This document shows, one piece after another, positions 1 through 8,799 of a DNA stretch of 64,000 nt (position 1 is its first letter; each line of letters starts with the position of its first letter). Both the position numbers and the translations under genes were made by a program. Below the pieces are notes generated by a model that saw nothing but the letters and a program-made list of their open reading frames with translations, ran no database searches and was not told the DNA's origin. The stretch spans positions 2,580,501-2,644,500 of the forward strand of contig JADJWV010000002.1 of NCBI GenBank assembly GCA_016716185.1, written 5' to 3'. This DNA is from Saprospiraceae bacterium. Its GTDB lineage: Bacteria > Bacteroidota > Bacteroidia > Chitinophagales > Saprospiraceae.

Positions 1-1
1 G

Positions 2-76
2 GGGTGCTTAGCTCAGTTGGTTCAGAGCGCCGCCTTGACAGGGCGGAGGTCGGCAGTTCGAGCCTGCCAGCACCCA
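2..76 (+). tRNA. tRNA-Val (GAC)
   Basis: A full cloverleaf can be folded by eye. The acceptor stem GGGTGCT pairs with AGCACCC, the D stem is GCTC/GAGC, and the anticodon stem CCGCC/GGCGG holds the loop TTGACAG with anticodon GAC (positions 37-39). The T arm is GGCAG/CTGCC with loop TTCGAGC. The discriminator is A76 and CCA is not encoded. GAC reads the valine codons GUC/GUU. The promoter lies outside the window. Confidence 0.96.
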
Positions 77-228
77 CTTTCTCATACCCCAATCAACAAA
101 CGGTTGACAAAGGTTTATTGAATTATTTAGAGCAACTTACCTGTTCTCTTCCTGAAGCGAGACCAATCCATTTTAGAAAACATTCAGGGTAAAAATCTAC
201 ATCGGCAATATTTTAGAGCACCAGACTT

Positions 229-2310
229 CTAATGTTTTATAAATATTTTCTGCCATTGCTTGGTGCGCTTACCGAGTTGTAAAATGTAACTACCCGGACT
301 TAAATGACTGATGTCAAGCCAATGTGTTTTCTTAGTTGAACCCCCCATACTTCCCGAATCCAGTTTCTGGGCATTTAGATTCATGATTTCCCAATTTTCG
401 AATTCAAATGTGCTTGTAAACTGGAGAAACTTACCCGCCGGTTGAGGGTAAATGTGAATCACCTCTTCTGATGATCCGGGATTACCGGTAGCCGGTATCA
501 CTACCAACACAGAATCTGACAATTCGCTAAAGCAGCCATTGGTGTCGACGACCTGAACTTTATATTCTCCATCAGCACCATTTGCCCACCAATAGGGAGC
601 CGTGCCCGAACCAACAAAAACGTCCAAATGGAACCAACGATAACTGTTGAATCCCGGATCTGCATAAACTGTATCCTTGCTCACCCAAATCCCTGGTTTC
701 TGTGGTTTTGGAAAAACTACGATCTGAATGGGTGATGATCGCAATGTTGTACATCCCGAACTATCTATGTAATCTACCTGGTAATTCCCTGGCCGGAATA
801 CATAGAGCCTTTTACCTGTTTCGCCAAGTTGTACTCCATCTAAAAACCATCTGTACTCAAAAACACTCCTGGCATCGCAGGCAATCAAAACAGTTGAATC
901 TCCTTCGCAAAACGATGTGAGGAATGGAGGAGTAATACAAGCGGTATCTTGTTGCTTTCCTTTGACTTCAAAACCGGAGGTCACCAGACAATTTGATAAA
1001 CTTACACTTACCGAATACAAACCGGGGCCAATATTTTCTAATGTTGAACTCGTGTCGCCCGTGGACCAGATAAAGGATGCATTGGGATTCAAACTCAAAT
1101 TGGTCGAAATCTTTGCATCATTCATTCCTGCGCAACTGATGCCTTCAATATTTAATTGCAGTTGCAGATTACAGGTATCGGTAATTTGATAAATAGCACT
1201 GCTACTGGCATCAGCAAAATACAGATTGCCATCAGCATCTTCCCCGAAGGTAGTAATCGAATTGTTGCTATGATCATATACCTGAGTATTTACAGGAGCG
1301 TTTCCTTGCATTTGCTCAAGAGCCCAGATCTTTCCTGTACAATAATCACCGTAAATGTATTTTCCAAAAAGCCCCGGATATTTCGACCCCCGGTAGACAT
1401 AACCACCGGTTACCGAACATCCGTTTATACTTTGATCGCTGAAATACTCGTAAATTGGAAAAGTGTAATTGGCCTTGGGTTCGCAACCGGTTGTATTGAA
1501 ATTGGAGTTGCCTTCATAACATCTCCAACCGTAGTTTTTTCCACCCGGATCATTCACCGGTTCATAATCTATCTCTTCCCAACTCCCTTGTCCGACATCT
1601 CCTATCCAGAGATCCCCATTCATGCGATCGAAACTAAACCGCCATGGATTGCGCATTCCCATAGCCCAGATCTCGGGAGCGTACGCGGCATTTCCTACAA
1701 AAGGATTGGTTGGCGGAATTCCGTAACCAGGGCTAACATTTACATCGATGCGGAGCATTTTACCCAACAATGACATTTTATTCTGAGCATTATTTTGCGG
1801 ATCGTTAGCGCTTCCCCCATCTCCCATACCGATATATAAGTATCCATCGGGTCCGAAACGGATGCATCCTCCATTATGATTTGTAAAGGGTTGATCAATG
1901 GTCAGTAAAATTCTTCCGGAAGTAGAATCAATTCTGTTTGAATCTGCAGTGACTTTGTATTCTTCAATAACTGTTTTTGTAGTTGCAGAACGATCCGTAT
2001 AGTTTACATAAAGTAATCCGTTTGTCTTGTAAGCAGGATGGAATGCCATTCCCAATAGACCCTGTTCCCCTCCCGTAGATCTTACTTTTGCAGTTATATC
2101 CAAAAAAGGAACAGACACCAATGCATTATTTCTGATGATGCGTATTTTTCCCGACTTCTCAATGACAAACAACCGGTCATCGCCGCAATGTGCCAGATCT
2201 ACAGGTATCGAAACTCCGGTGATCCAGCGATTTATTTTAATGCCATTTTGTGCCGGCAAATAAGCACAGAAATAAAAAACAAATAAAACTGTTAAGGTAA
2301 AATTTCTCAT
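229..2310 (-). CDS. PQQ-dependent sugar dehydrogenase-like protein with T9SS sorting domain
   Basis: A secreted protein of 693 residues. Residues 1-20 are a signal peptide. Residues about 25-385 match the glucose/sorbosone dehydrogenase (GSDH) six-bladed propeller, with motifs such as GGEQGLLGMAFHP, HNGGCIRFGPDG, MGMRNPWRFSFD and GDVGQGSWEEID. The family oxidises sugars with PQQ, but whether this member binds PQQ is inferred. Residues about 390-610 are Ig-like/SprB-like linker modules (WSTGDTSSTLENIGPG, GNYQVDYIDSSGC). The last ~80 residues (IYPQPAGK...GSYILQLGK...) are a type A T9SS C-terminal domain, so the enzyme should be exported and anchored on the surface. Its start lies 11 bp after the stop of the upstream LRR gene, which suggests co-transcription. 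Confidence 0.85.
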   Translation of the reverse strand: MRNFTLTVLFVFYFCAYLPAQNGIKINRWITGVSIPVDLAHCGDDRLFVIEKSGKIRIIRNNALVSVPFLDITAKVRSTGGEQGLLGMAFHPAYKTNGLLYVNYTDRSATTKTVIEEYKVTADSNRIDSTSGRILLTIDQPFTNHNGGCIRFGPDGYLYIGMGDGGSANDPQNNAQNKMSLLGKMLRIDVNVSPGYGIPPTNPFVGNAAYAPEIWAMGMRNPWRFSFDRMNGDLWIGDVGQGSWEEIDYEPVNDPGGKNYGWRCYEGNSNFNTTGCEPKANYTFPIYEYFSDQSINGCSVTGGYVYRGSKYPGLFGKYIYGDYCTGKIWALEQMQGNAPVNTQVYDHSNNSITTFGEDADGNLYFADASSSAIYQITDTCNLQLQLNIEGISCAGMNDAKISTNLSLNPNASFIWSTGDTSSTLENIGPGLYSVSVSLSNCLVTSGFEVKGKQQDTACITPPFLTSFCEGDSTVLIACDARSVFEYRWFLDGVQLGETGKRLYVFRPGNYQVDYIDSSGCTTLRSSPIQIVVFPKPQKPGIWVSKDTVYADPGFNSYRWFHLDVFVGSGTAPYWWANGADGEYKVQVVDTNGCFSELSDSVLVVIPATGNPGSSEEVIHIYPQPAGKFLQFTSTFEFENWEIMNLNAQKLDSGSMGGSTKKTHWLDISHLSPGSYILQLGKRTKQWQKIFIKH

Positions 2311-2321
2311 ATCTACTTAAT

Positions 2322-5300
2322 TTAATCGGTTACCGCAAATTTGTAGTGGTTCACCAAACCTTTCTCATTCCTTATGGACAAATAGTATAGTCCACTGATT
2401 GTAAAATTTCTAAGAGTGACTTTCTCACCGGAAAGGATACTAACGAATGTTTGTTTTTCATGCAACTTACCAGACAAATGAAAGGCTTGAATGGAGAATT
2501 TACCTGTGGCACCTTTATTCTCCAATATCAGTTCTCCTTTAGCCGATACCGGATTCGGAAATACTTTAAATTGTGGTTGTAATCCCAGGTCATCAATAAC
2601 AGCTGTTGCCATGGGGACCGTGATCATGAACACTTGAATACAACCCTCCACATCCGTTACAAATAAAGTATAAACACCTGCCCGCAGGTTGGTAATCCCT
2701 GGTGTCCTTGCCCCATTGTTCCATAGATAATTGTAAGGACCTTTTCCTCCGTCAACGGTTATATTGATCGCACCTGTTCCACTGCCATTGTCCTTGAGTA
2801 TAATGCTGTCTTTAATAAAAATTTCCGGCCACCAGCCCAATTGCAGAAGGATGACGCTATCGCATCCATTTTCAGCCACTCCATCAATGATTACAGAATA
2901 AGAACCGGGACCAGAAAAAATCCGGTTCCGGAACTCGTATGTATTCCCATAACAAACAGTGTCTACGTGACTTCCATAAGATCTTGATTTCGATATAACC
3001 TCAACACAATCCGAGTCGGTACATCCATTAAATCCGGTTACTGTTACACAATATTGTCCACCGGTATCTATAGGAAGAAATGATTGGTTTGATAAATCAT
3101 TCCAGTTGTAATTATAAAAACTGTTAGTAAGTTTTAAACTATCTCCCTGACCGGTACACAAACTGTCGGGAAATAAAATTTGAGCAACGGGGGCTGTCGA
3201 TAAAATCACATCTACACAAGTCGTTCCGGTACAATTGTTTTCGTCGCTGACTGTAAGACAATAAGTGCCTGGAACCTGAATGTTTAAATTTCTCGTTGTA
3301 TCTGTTGTTGACCACAAATATTTATGAAAGGAACCGCCATCCAAAGTGGTTGATTGTCCCTCGCATACAAAAAGAAATCCCGTCAGACTGGGTTGGAGAC
3401 CTTCCCGGAATAACACCTTAATTTCATCTTTATTAATACAAAATCCATTGGTCACTTCAAAAACAAGCGTATAGGTCCCATAGGTGTTTACCGTAAGCAT
3501 CGTTGCTGAGTTGGTAGAATCTGATAAGACTCCGTTTCCCGGCCCATCGGTCAATCTCCACACCCCGCTACTAAAATTTCCAAATGCCTGGAGGCTCGCA
3601 TTAAACCCACAAACATTTAAATCAGGCCCAGCTGAAACCAAAGGCTTTTGTCTGAAGATCAGTGGCTGAATATTGGAAATACTTAAACAGGGGTGATTAA
3701 AATTGATTTCTCCCGTGTTCTTTTTTCTTCCAACAACGCGCGCAATGTTGTACCAAATGTTAAATCTGAATCTGGCTGGATCGAATGGAAATATTCCATT
3801 GACATTGCTTTTTATAATGGAACCAGTTGGGTTTAAAATATCGGAATAAATAATATAAGTACTCAAATCATTCGGATCTTGTAATTCTGTACCCGAAATA
3901 AAATTGACTGTAAAACTCTGCCCTTCGCAGATCTGCAAGGTATCAACGGGCATATCACCAGCCTTGGACATACAACCACAGTTTTCAAATCCTGTCAAAG
4001 AAATGACGCAATTGTTGCTATCGCTGATTTCAAATTCATATCCTGATTTACAAAGTAAGGTGTCTGAGATAAAATTGCCGCTCACCGGATCAATCTTACC
4101 TCTTCCTTTGCTGACCGAATATGGTTTAATGCCGCCCTCAATATCAAACGAAATCACATAAGCAGAATCTGCTGCAATTTTTTGTACTGTAACATTTTTG
4201 ATAAACATTTGTGGATTTACATTGATCACCAGTGAACTATACGATGTAGTATCGCAAAAATTTACTGCCCTCACCTTCATTTCGTAAGTACCCTCGTCCA
4301 GATCTTTGAGTACAATGAATGTATCTGCAGTGGAAGCAATAAGCGTATCATTTAAAAACCACATATAGGATTCAGCACCTGGAATTTTACCAAGTTTGTA
4401 ATAGTATTCTTCATCACCCGGACAGATCAAAGTTTCTCCTACGATAAGGCCCGGCTCTTCCAATTCAAATGTTTTTAATCCCTGCCGGATCTTGATCACA
4501 TAACTGCAGTTATCTCCATGGCATCCATTCAGCACGAGTTGGTAGGTATGACCAACGATGAAAGACCCATAATTAAAAATAATCGGTCCTTCCTTACAAG
4601 TTTCGCTACATAAAAGAATGCTGTCCGGACGACTGCCGCAAGACTGCCACAATGCTGCCTGCATTCCGCGGTAGATGATACCTTGCTCTTCAATGCCCGA
4701 ACAATTGATTGGTAAAATTTCAATTTGTATGCTGTCAACCGGTGCTACGAATGACAACCATCGGGGATTGGATACACCAATCATCGTATCGCACAAAAAA
4801 TAATGGAGGCTGGTGTCAATGACACCCAGAGAACCACAATAATTATGCAACTCCGTTGTGCTGCAGAAAGCCAAAGCTTCTTTACATTCATTTCCTGCCA
4901 AGGGTTTGTCGCAACCTATGGCATCAAAAACGACAACCCGGAATTTATTGATCAATATTTCAAAGTCATTGATTTCCGGATTTGTAATTCGTCCGCTGTA
5001 ATATCCTTCATCTTTTGAAGAAGCCTGCAAAATTTCAAACGTATTCTGATTGCTGATAAAGACCACACTGGTATCCTTGAACCATTTAAAATTATTTTCA
5101 TTCAGGGCAGGATCTACAAAAGTCTGAACCGTGTAATTCGTACCCTGGTCAATAAAAAGAATGGAATCAATTTCAACCGGATCCTGTGGGTTAAATTCAT
5201 AATAATACCGCCTTGGAATTTTCTTTAACGGAATTAAATCTTCAAACGTAAATTGATTTCCTGTAATAACCAGTCCAAATGGAAATGAATTACCCCAGGT

Positions 5301-6158
5301 TGTCAATCCACTGAAGTCGGGAATATCCGAAAAACGATTATTCTCAATACGCAAACTGAATAAGGGTGCCTGGGTCAGGTCTGGAACTCTTCCTGTAAAA
5401 TCATTATTATAAACCCAAAAGTGGTTCATTTGAGTAAAAGCGGAAAAAGCTGATGGTAAGGTTCCGGTAAAAAAATTGAACTGAAGGTATAATTCTCGTA
5501 AACCGATGAGTTGGCTCCAGGATTGCGGAATTTCTCCGGATAATTGATTCTGGCTTAAATCGAGAACCGAAAGCTTTTGCAAAGCAGACAGTTCGGCAGG
5601 CAGGGCTCCACTGAATTGATTTTTACTTAAATTCATGGTGACCAGATTGGAGAGGGAACTCAACTCCCCGGGAATGTTTCCGGTAAACTGGTTATTGGCT
5701 AAAGATAAATTTTTTAAACTCGAACATTGAGATAACTCCATTGGAATGCCGCCGGATAAAGAGTTGTCTTCCAGCACCAGATCTTCCAGTTTGAGTAATT
5801 GTCCGAATTCCGGAGGTATAGGCCCTGTCAACTCATTTCCGAAAACATAAAAGATTCTTAAGTCTGAAAGCATACTCAAACTGGAAGTAAGAATTCCACT
5901 GACATTGTTGTTTACGAGAACCAGACTCTGAACACAACCGCTGGCATTGAGGAGCACTCCATTCCATTCGTTCATAGGCCTGTTGAGATCCCATGAATTG
6001 TTCCAGTTAAGTCCGTTGGTTGCAAAGTAAAACTCAGCTAAAACCAGGGAATCAGACATTCTGGAACAGCTTCCGGTAAATTCCGAAACATTTTTTTCTT
6101 CTGTAGTTATGCCTTGTAAGCCGAAACACGAAAAGATAAAAGCAACAAAGAACAGCAT
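2322..6158 (-). CDS. Giant leucine-rich-repeat surface protein with T9SS sorting domain
   Basis: A protein of 1278 residues with a short N-terminal signal-like segment. Residues ~35-75 resemble the cap found before plant-type LRRs (LAEFYFATNGLNWNNSW...WNGV). Residues ~78-300 are about nine LRRs with the plant-specific LSGxIPxxL consensus (LSGGIPMELSQ, FTGNIPGELSS, FSGALPAELSA, LSGEIPQSWSQ). An Ig-like domain follows (~325-410, ending DEGYYSGRI). Residues ~410-1190 hold further Ig/PKD-like and SprB-type repeats (YLWSTTDTTRNLNIQVPGTYCLTV, YNYLWNNGARTPGITNLRAG). The C-terminal ~80 residues (FKVFPNPVSAKGE...ISGLYYLSI) are a T9SS sorting domain. LRRs usually bind proteins or glycans, so an adhesive role is inferred. 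It is probably the first gene of a pair with the sugar dehydrogenase gene. No clear promoter was found upstream. Confidence 0.85.
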   Translation of the reverse strand: MLFFVAFIFSCFGLQGITTEEKNVSEFTGSCSRMSDSLVLAEFYFATNGLNWNNSWDLNRPMNEWNGVLLNASGCVQSLVLVNNNVSGILTSSLSMLSDLRIFYVFGNELTGPIPPEFGQLLKLEDLVLEDNSLSGGIPMELSQCSSLKNLSLANNQFTGNIPGELSSLSNLVTMNLSKNQFSGALPAELSALQKLSVLDLSQNQLSGEIPQSWSQLIGLRELYLQFNFFTGTLPSAFSAFTQMNHFWVYNNDFTGRVPDLTQAPLFSLRIENNRFSDIPDFSGLTTWGNSFPFGLVITGNQFTFEDLIPLKKIPRRYYYEFNPQDPVEIDSILFIDQGTNYTVQTFVDPALNENNFKWFKDTSVVFISNQNTFEILQASSKDEGYYSGRITNPEINDFEILINKFRVVVFDAIGCDKPLAGNECKEALAFCSTTELHNYCGSLGVIDTSLHYFLCDTMIGVSNPRWLSFVAPVDSIQIEILPINCSGIEEQGIIYRGMQAALWQSCGSRPDSILLCSETCKEGPIIFNYGSFIVGHTYQLVLNGCHGDNCSYVIKIRQGLKTFELEEPGLIVGETLICPGDEEYYYKLGKIPGAESYMWFLNDTLIASTADTFIVLKDLDEGTYEMKVRAVNFCDTTSYSSLVINVNPQMFIKNVTVQKIAADSAYVISFDIEGGIKPYSVSKGRGKIDPVSGNFISDTLLCKSGYEFEISDSNNCVISLTGFENCGCMSKAGDMPVDTLQICEGQSFTVNFISGTELQDPNDLSTYIIYSDILNPTGSIIKSNVNGIFPFDPARFRFNIWYNIARVVGRKKNTGEINFNHPCLSISNIQPLIFRQKPLVSAGPDLNVCGFNASLQAFGNFSSGVWRLTDGPGNGVLSDSTNSATMLTVNTYGTYTLVFEVTNGFCINKDEIKVLFREGLQPSLTGFLFVCEGQSTTLDGGSFHKYLWSTTDTTRNLNIQVPGTYCLTVSDENNCTGTTCVDVILSTAPVAQILFPDSLCTGQGDSLKLTNSFYNYNWNDLSNQSFLPIDTGGQYCVTVTGFNGCTDSDCVEVISKSRSYGSHVDTVCYGNTYEFRNRIFSGPGSYSVIIDGVAENGCDSVILLQLGWWPEIFIKDSIILKDNGSGTGAINITVDGGKGPYNYLWNNGARTPGITNLRAGVYTLFVTDVEGCIQVFMITVPMATAVIDDLGLQPQFKVFPNPVSAKGELILENKGATGKFSIQAFHLSGKLHEKQTFVSILSGEKVTLRNFTISGLYYLSIRNEKGLVNHYKFAVTD

Positions 6159-6538
6159 CTGTTTCTGGTTTTGTTCTGAGAAAATTGTTAACGTGGTTTC
6201 GATTGATGAAAGGACATCAATGTTTCAGTAAATATAATTGAATAAGCAGAATTTTACCAAATGAATGCTGGAATTTTAACCAAAATCTGCAATAGTCCAT
6301 TGATTGTTAACGAAAAGCCCATATGATAATCGGTTAATATTATAATTAAATATTATGTGTATTTAATATTATTTCAATGGAATACATATATAATCTCCTT
6401 TCAAATTCAATTGATCTTAGAAAATTTCAAAAACTGGCTGTTCACTTTTAATTCTAAGAAGTTTTCAATTTAAATATTCGGGAAATGAGCGAGGAGGAGG
6501 AGCAGGAGAATCAAAATCTGCCTGGCAGATTTCATTAT
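6159..6538. other. AT-rich noncoding stretch
   Basis: No ORF with protein-like features. The middle (about 6330-6375) is almost pure A/T. It contains the direct repeat TTAATATTA at 6334-6342 and 6363-6371 and the inverted pair TTAAATA (6346-6352) / TATTTAA (6360-6366). A purine-rich GAGGAGGAGGAG tract sits near 6489-6508. It lies upstream of the LRR gene and downstream of mlaD. Confidence 0.6.
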
Positions 6539-7582
6539 TTAATGGTCTGCCGGATCAGTTATTGGTTTTTCATAAGGTCTTCCATTTTTGCCAAAAACAG
6601 AAACATGGATATACCGCCTTGGATTCAGACGAAGATCCTGAAGCAATAAATCCAGATTTTTCGATGTTTTGGTGAGATTTTGATACAAAGCCGGATCATT
6701 GATCAGTTTTCCCAAACTTCCTTTGCTGTTATTGATGTCAGACAACGCCTGATTGAGCTGAGTGATGCTTTGTTTACTTGCTTCCACGGTTGTGGTAATT
6801 TGTTGCAGCGCCTTTTTACTTTCTTCGAAAGTCTGATCTGCCATTTTTATCATTTTACCGGGTTCTGATTCAGCTATACCCGCTGTAATTTTGTCCATAT
6901 TGCGGATGGTGTTCGACAAAGCTTCTGCATTTTTTGCCAAGGCTCCTGTGACCGCCTCCATATTCTTCATCGATTGTTGAACACCCACTGTTGAGCTTTC
7001 AAGTAATTGATTGATGCGGGATGTTGAAACAGCAAGGTTGGCTAAAATCAAATGAATATTTTTTACCGTGCCGGCCAATTGTGAGTTGTTGTTGACCTGA
7101 GATGTATCTAAAATTTTATTGATTTCGTTCCCAACTGATTTTGCGTATTCATTAATTTCTTCCTTGCTTATCATGCTCGAAAGCATACCTGCAATTTCAC
7201 CGGGAATAAAACTCTTATCAGGCAGGCAATCAGACAAACAAATGTTTGGGTAATCGAGCACGAGTGCTTTGCCGCCCATGAGACCCTGGCTTACTAATAT
7301 TGCTTTTGTGTTTTTAGGCAGATTGATTTCCCTGTTTACTTCTATAGTTACCAAAATCAAATCCGCATTTTCTGGATCGAGATTGATCTTGGTCACAGAA
7401 CCAATTTTGAAACCCCTGATGAGCACTGGAGCAGAAGCATCCATTTGCCCAATATCTCCAAAGCGGATGTAATAAGTATTTGAGCGTTCCAGGATATTAC
7501 TTCCTTTCAGGTATTTATAGCCAAAAACCGAGACTACAATGGTAACTAGACTTAAAATACCGACTTTTACTTCGTTTCTCAA
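6539..7582 (-). CDS. mlaD: MlaD/MCE family lipid-transport protein
   Basis: An MCE-domain protein of the kind that forms the periplasmic substrate-binding ring of ABC lipid transporters (Mla/Tgt-like). It starts with a single membrane helix (VGILSLVTIVVSVFGYKYLKG). The MCE domain covers about the next 90 residues (YYIRFGDIGQMDASAPVLIRG...VTKINLD), followed by a long helical/coiled-coil region rich in N, Q and S. A longer ORF reaches an ATG at 7630, but the extra 16 residues (MPCFLYFWACINKSTS) are not family-like. A consensus TATTTTTG promoter element lies at 7608-7615, inside that extension. I therefore choose the TTG at 7582, which gives the normal RNEVKVG start. No permease or ATPase partner gene lies next to it. 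The amidase gene upstream on the same strand has its own promoter. Confidence 0.82.
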   Translation of the reverse strand: MRNEVKVGILSLVTIVVSVFGYKYLKGSNILERSNTYYIRFGDIGQMDASAPVLIRGFKIGSVTKINLDPENADLILVTIEVNREINLPKNTKAILVSQGLMGGKALVLDYPNICLSDCLPDKSFIPGEIAGMLSSMISKEEINEYAKSVGNEINKILDTSQVNNNSQLAGTVKNIHLILANLAVSTSRINQLLESSTVGVQQSMKNMEAVTGALAKNAEALSNTIRNMDKITAGIAESEPGKMIKMADQTFEESKKALQQITTTVEASKQSITQLNQALSDINNSKGSLGKLINDPALYQNLTKTSKNLDLLLQDLRLNPRRYIHVSVFGKNGRPYEKPITDPADH

Positions 7583-7607
7583 ACTGGTGCTTTTGTTTAT
7601 GCAGGCC

Positions 7608-7615
7608 CAAAAATA
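7608..7615 (-). promoter_or_regulatory. -7 promoter element TATTTTTG for mlaD
   Basis: Exact match to the Bacteroidota TAnnTTTG -7 consensus, read on the minus strand. It lies about 25 bp upstream of the TTG chosen as the mlaD start and downstream of the more distal ATG, so it decides the start choice. Confidence 0.6.
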
Positions 7616-7878
7616 TAAAAAACAAGGCAATCCATGTCGACCCTAAAAATACAGTCGCTGCTAAAGAACTGTTAATCCGGACTGTTTATGGCAGTCAAAG
7701 TTTTTCAAATTCATCGAAATGTACTGATGATGCCTTCCAAAATTCAATCGATCATTGAAATAAATAATCAAAATTGAACCGGATTACTGAAAACTTAACC
7801 AAAAATGCTCTGCTTCACTTCCAATTTATAAAAACTTTTATTTACAATTTACCGGCCAATCGTCATTCGCAATAGAAC

Positions 7879-8733
7879 CTAATTAGACCCGGATTGCGCA
7901 TCCACTTTTTGCTCCTTCTGCTCAGCTAAATAAGGATATGGAAGCCTTTTGATAAAAAATTCAAGTATAGAAGACGCCAGCAAATCCGCAATTTTATCTT
8001 GACCTTCTGATGAGCATAAATATTTAGATTCATCCGGGTGGCTTAAAAACCCTGCCTCTACTAAAACCCCAGGCATGCTGATTTGATGCAAAACCATAAA
8101 ACCTGCCTGTTTGACTCCTTTACTCTTTCCAGGATGGTGCAACAGGAACCGGTCTTCAACCAGTTTTGCAAATTCGATACTCTTTTGAAGATTCCGGTCC
8201 TGCAAGTGATTCAGGAAAATCAGCGATTCCGTATCCAATTCATCCGAATGTGATTCGTCATCCTCAAAAAGCAGGGATTGATTTTCCCGTCTGGCAACTT
8301 CCAGATTTTCTTCAGTCTTATGCAAGCCCATGACATAGGTCTCGGTGCCTCTTGCTGCTCGGGGATGACCTCCGTGTGCATTGCAATGAACCGAAATAAA
8401 GAGATCGGCATCGAGATCGTTTGCAAAGCCCGACCTCTTTTTCAGGGGTATAAAAACATCCTCTTCGCGGGTCAGATATACCCTGGCTTCCGGCATTTTA
8501 TTCCGGATCAAATCCCGGGTTTTTTTGCATATCGAAAGGCAAATCGATTTTTCACTGCATAAATGATTTCCAGCCCCATGATCTTTGCCACCATGGCCCG
8601 GATCCAATACGATCAAAGGGAAAATCCCGTTATTTTGTGCATAGGCCTGATGCTGCAAAAAACCTAAAAAAAGTAATGGGCATAATCGCGTGAGCAATTT
8701 GAACGCAATTGCAAAGGAGTCGTAGTTTTGCAT
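7879..8733 (-). CDS. N-acetylmuramoyl-L-alanine amidase (Amidase_3, zinc-dependent)
   Basis: A 284-residue periplasmic amidase that cleaves the bond between MurNAc and the peptide stem during cell separation and wall turnover. After an N-terminal hydrophobic segment (residues ~8-32, ending AYAQ), the Amidase_3 fold shows the zinc ligands in LDPGHGGKDHG, in SEKSICLSI and in ISVHCNAHGG. The catalytic Glu is in GVLVEAGFLSHPDE. The length is normal for the family and no SPOR or LysM domain is present. It lies divergently from lptD, with only 66 bp between them. A TATATTTG promoter element sits 18 bp upstream of its start. Confidence 0.93.
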   Translation of the reverse strand: MQNYDSFAIAFKLLTRLCPLLFLGFLQHQAYAQNNGIFPLIVLDPGHGGKDHGAGNHLCSEKSICLSICKKTRDLIRNKMPEARVYLTREEDVFIPLKKRSGFANDLDADLFISVHCNAHGGHPRAARGTETYVMGLHKTEENLEVARRENQSLLFEDDESHSDELDTESLIFLNHLQDRNLQKSIEFAKLVEDRFLLHHPGKSKGVKQAGFMVLHQISMPGVLVEAGFLSHPDESKYLCSSEGQDKIADLLASSILEFFIKRLPYPYLAEQKEQKVDAQSGSN

Positions 8734-8751
8734 TTTGAGTAAAATTCAGCT

Positions 8752-8759
8752 CAAATATA
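8752..8759 (-). promoter_or_regulatory. -7 promoter element TATATTTG for the amidase gene
   Basis: Exact TAnnTTTG match on the minus strand, 18 bp before the amidase ATG, in the 66-bp divergent region shared with lptD. Confidence 0.6.
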
Positions 8760-8799
8760 CATATTATAAATAATTAAATATATAAATTATTATATTTAT

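Noticed and set aside
4..192. 62-codon ORF at the left edge
   Set aside because: It runs through the tRNA-Val gene and has no protein-like features.
1156..1773. 205-codon plus-strand ORF inside the sugar dehydrogenase gene
   Set aside because: It is antisense to a well-supported GSDH domain, and its translation shows no domain, signal or composition of a real protein.
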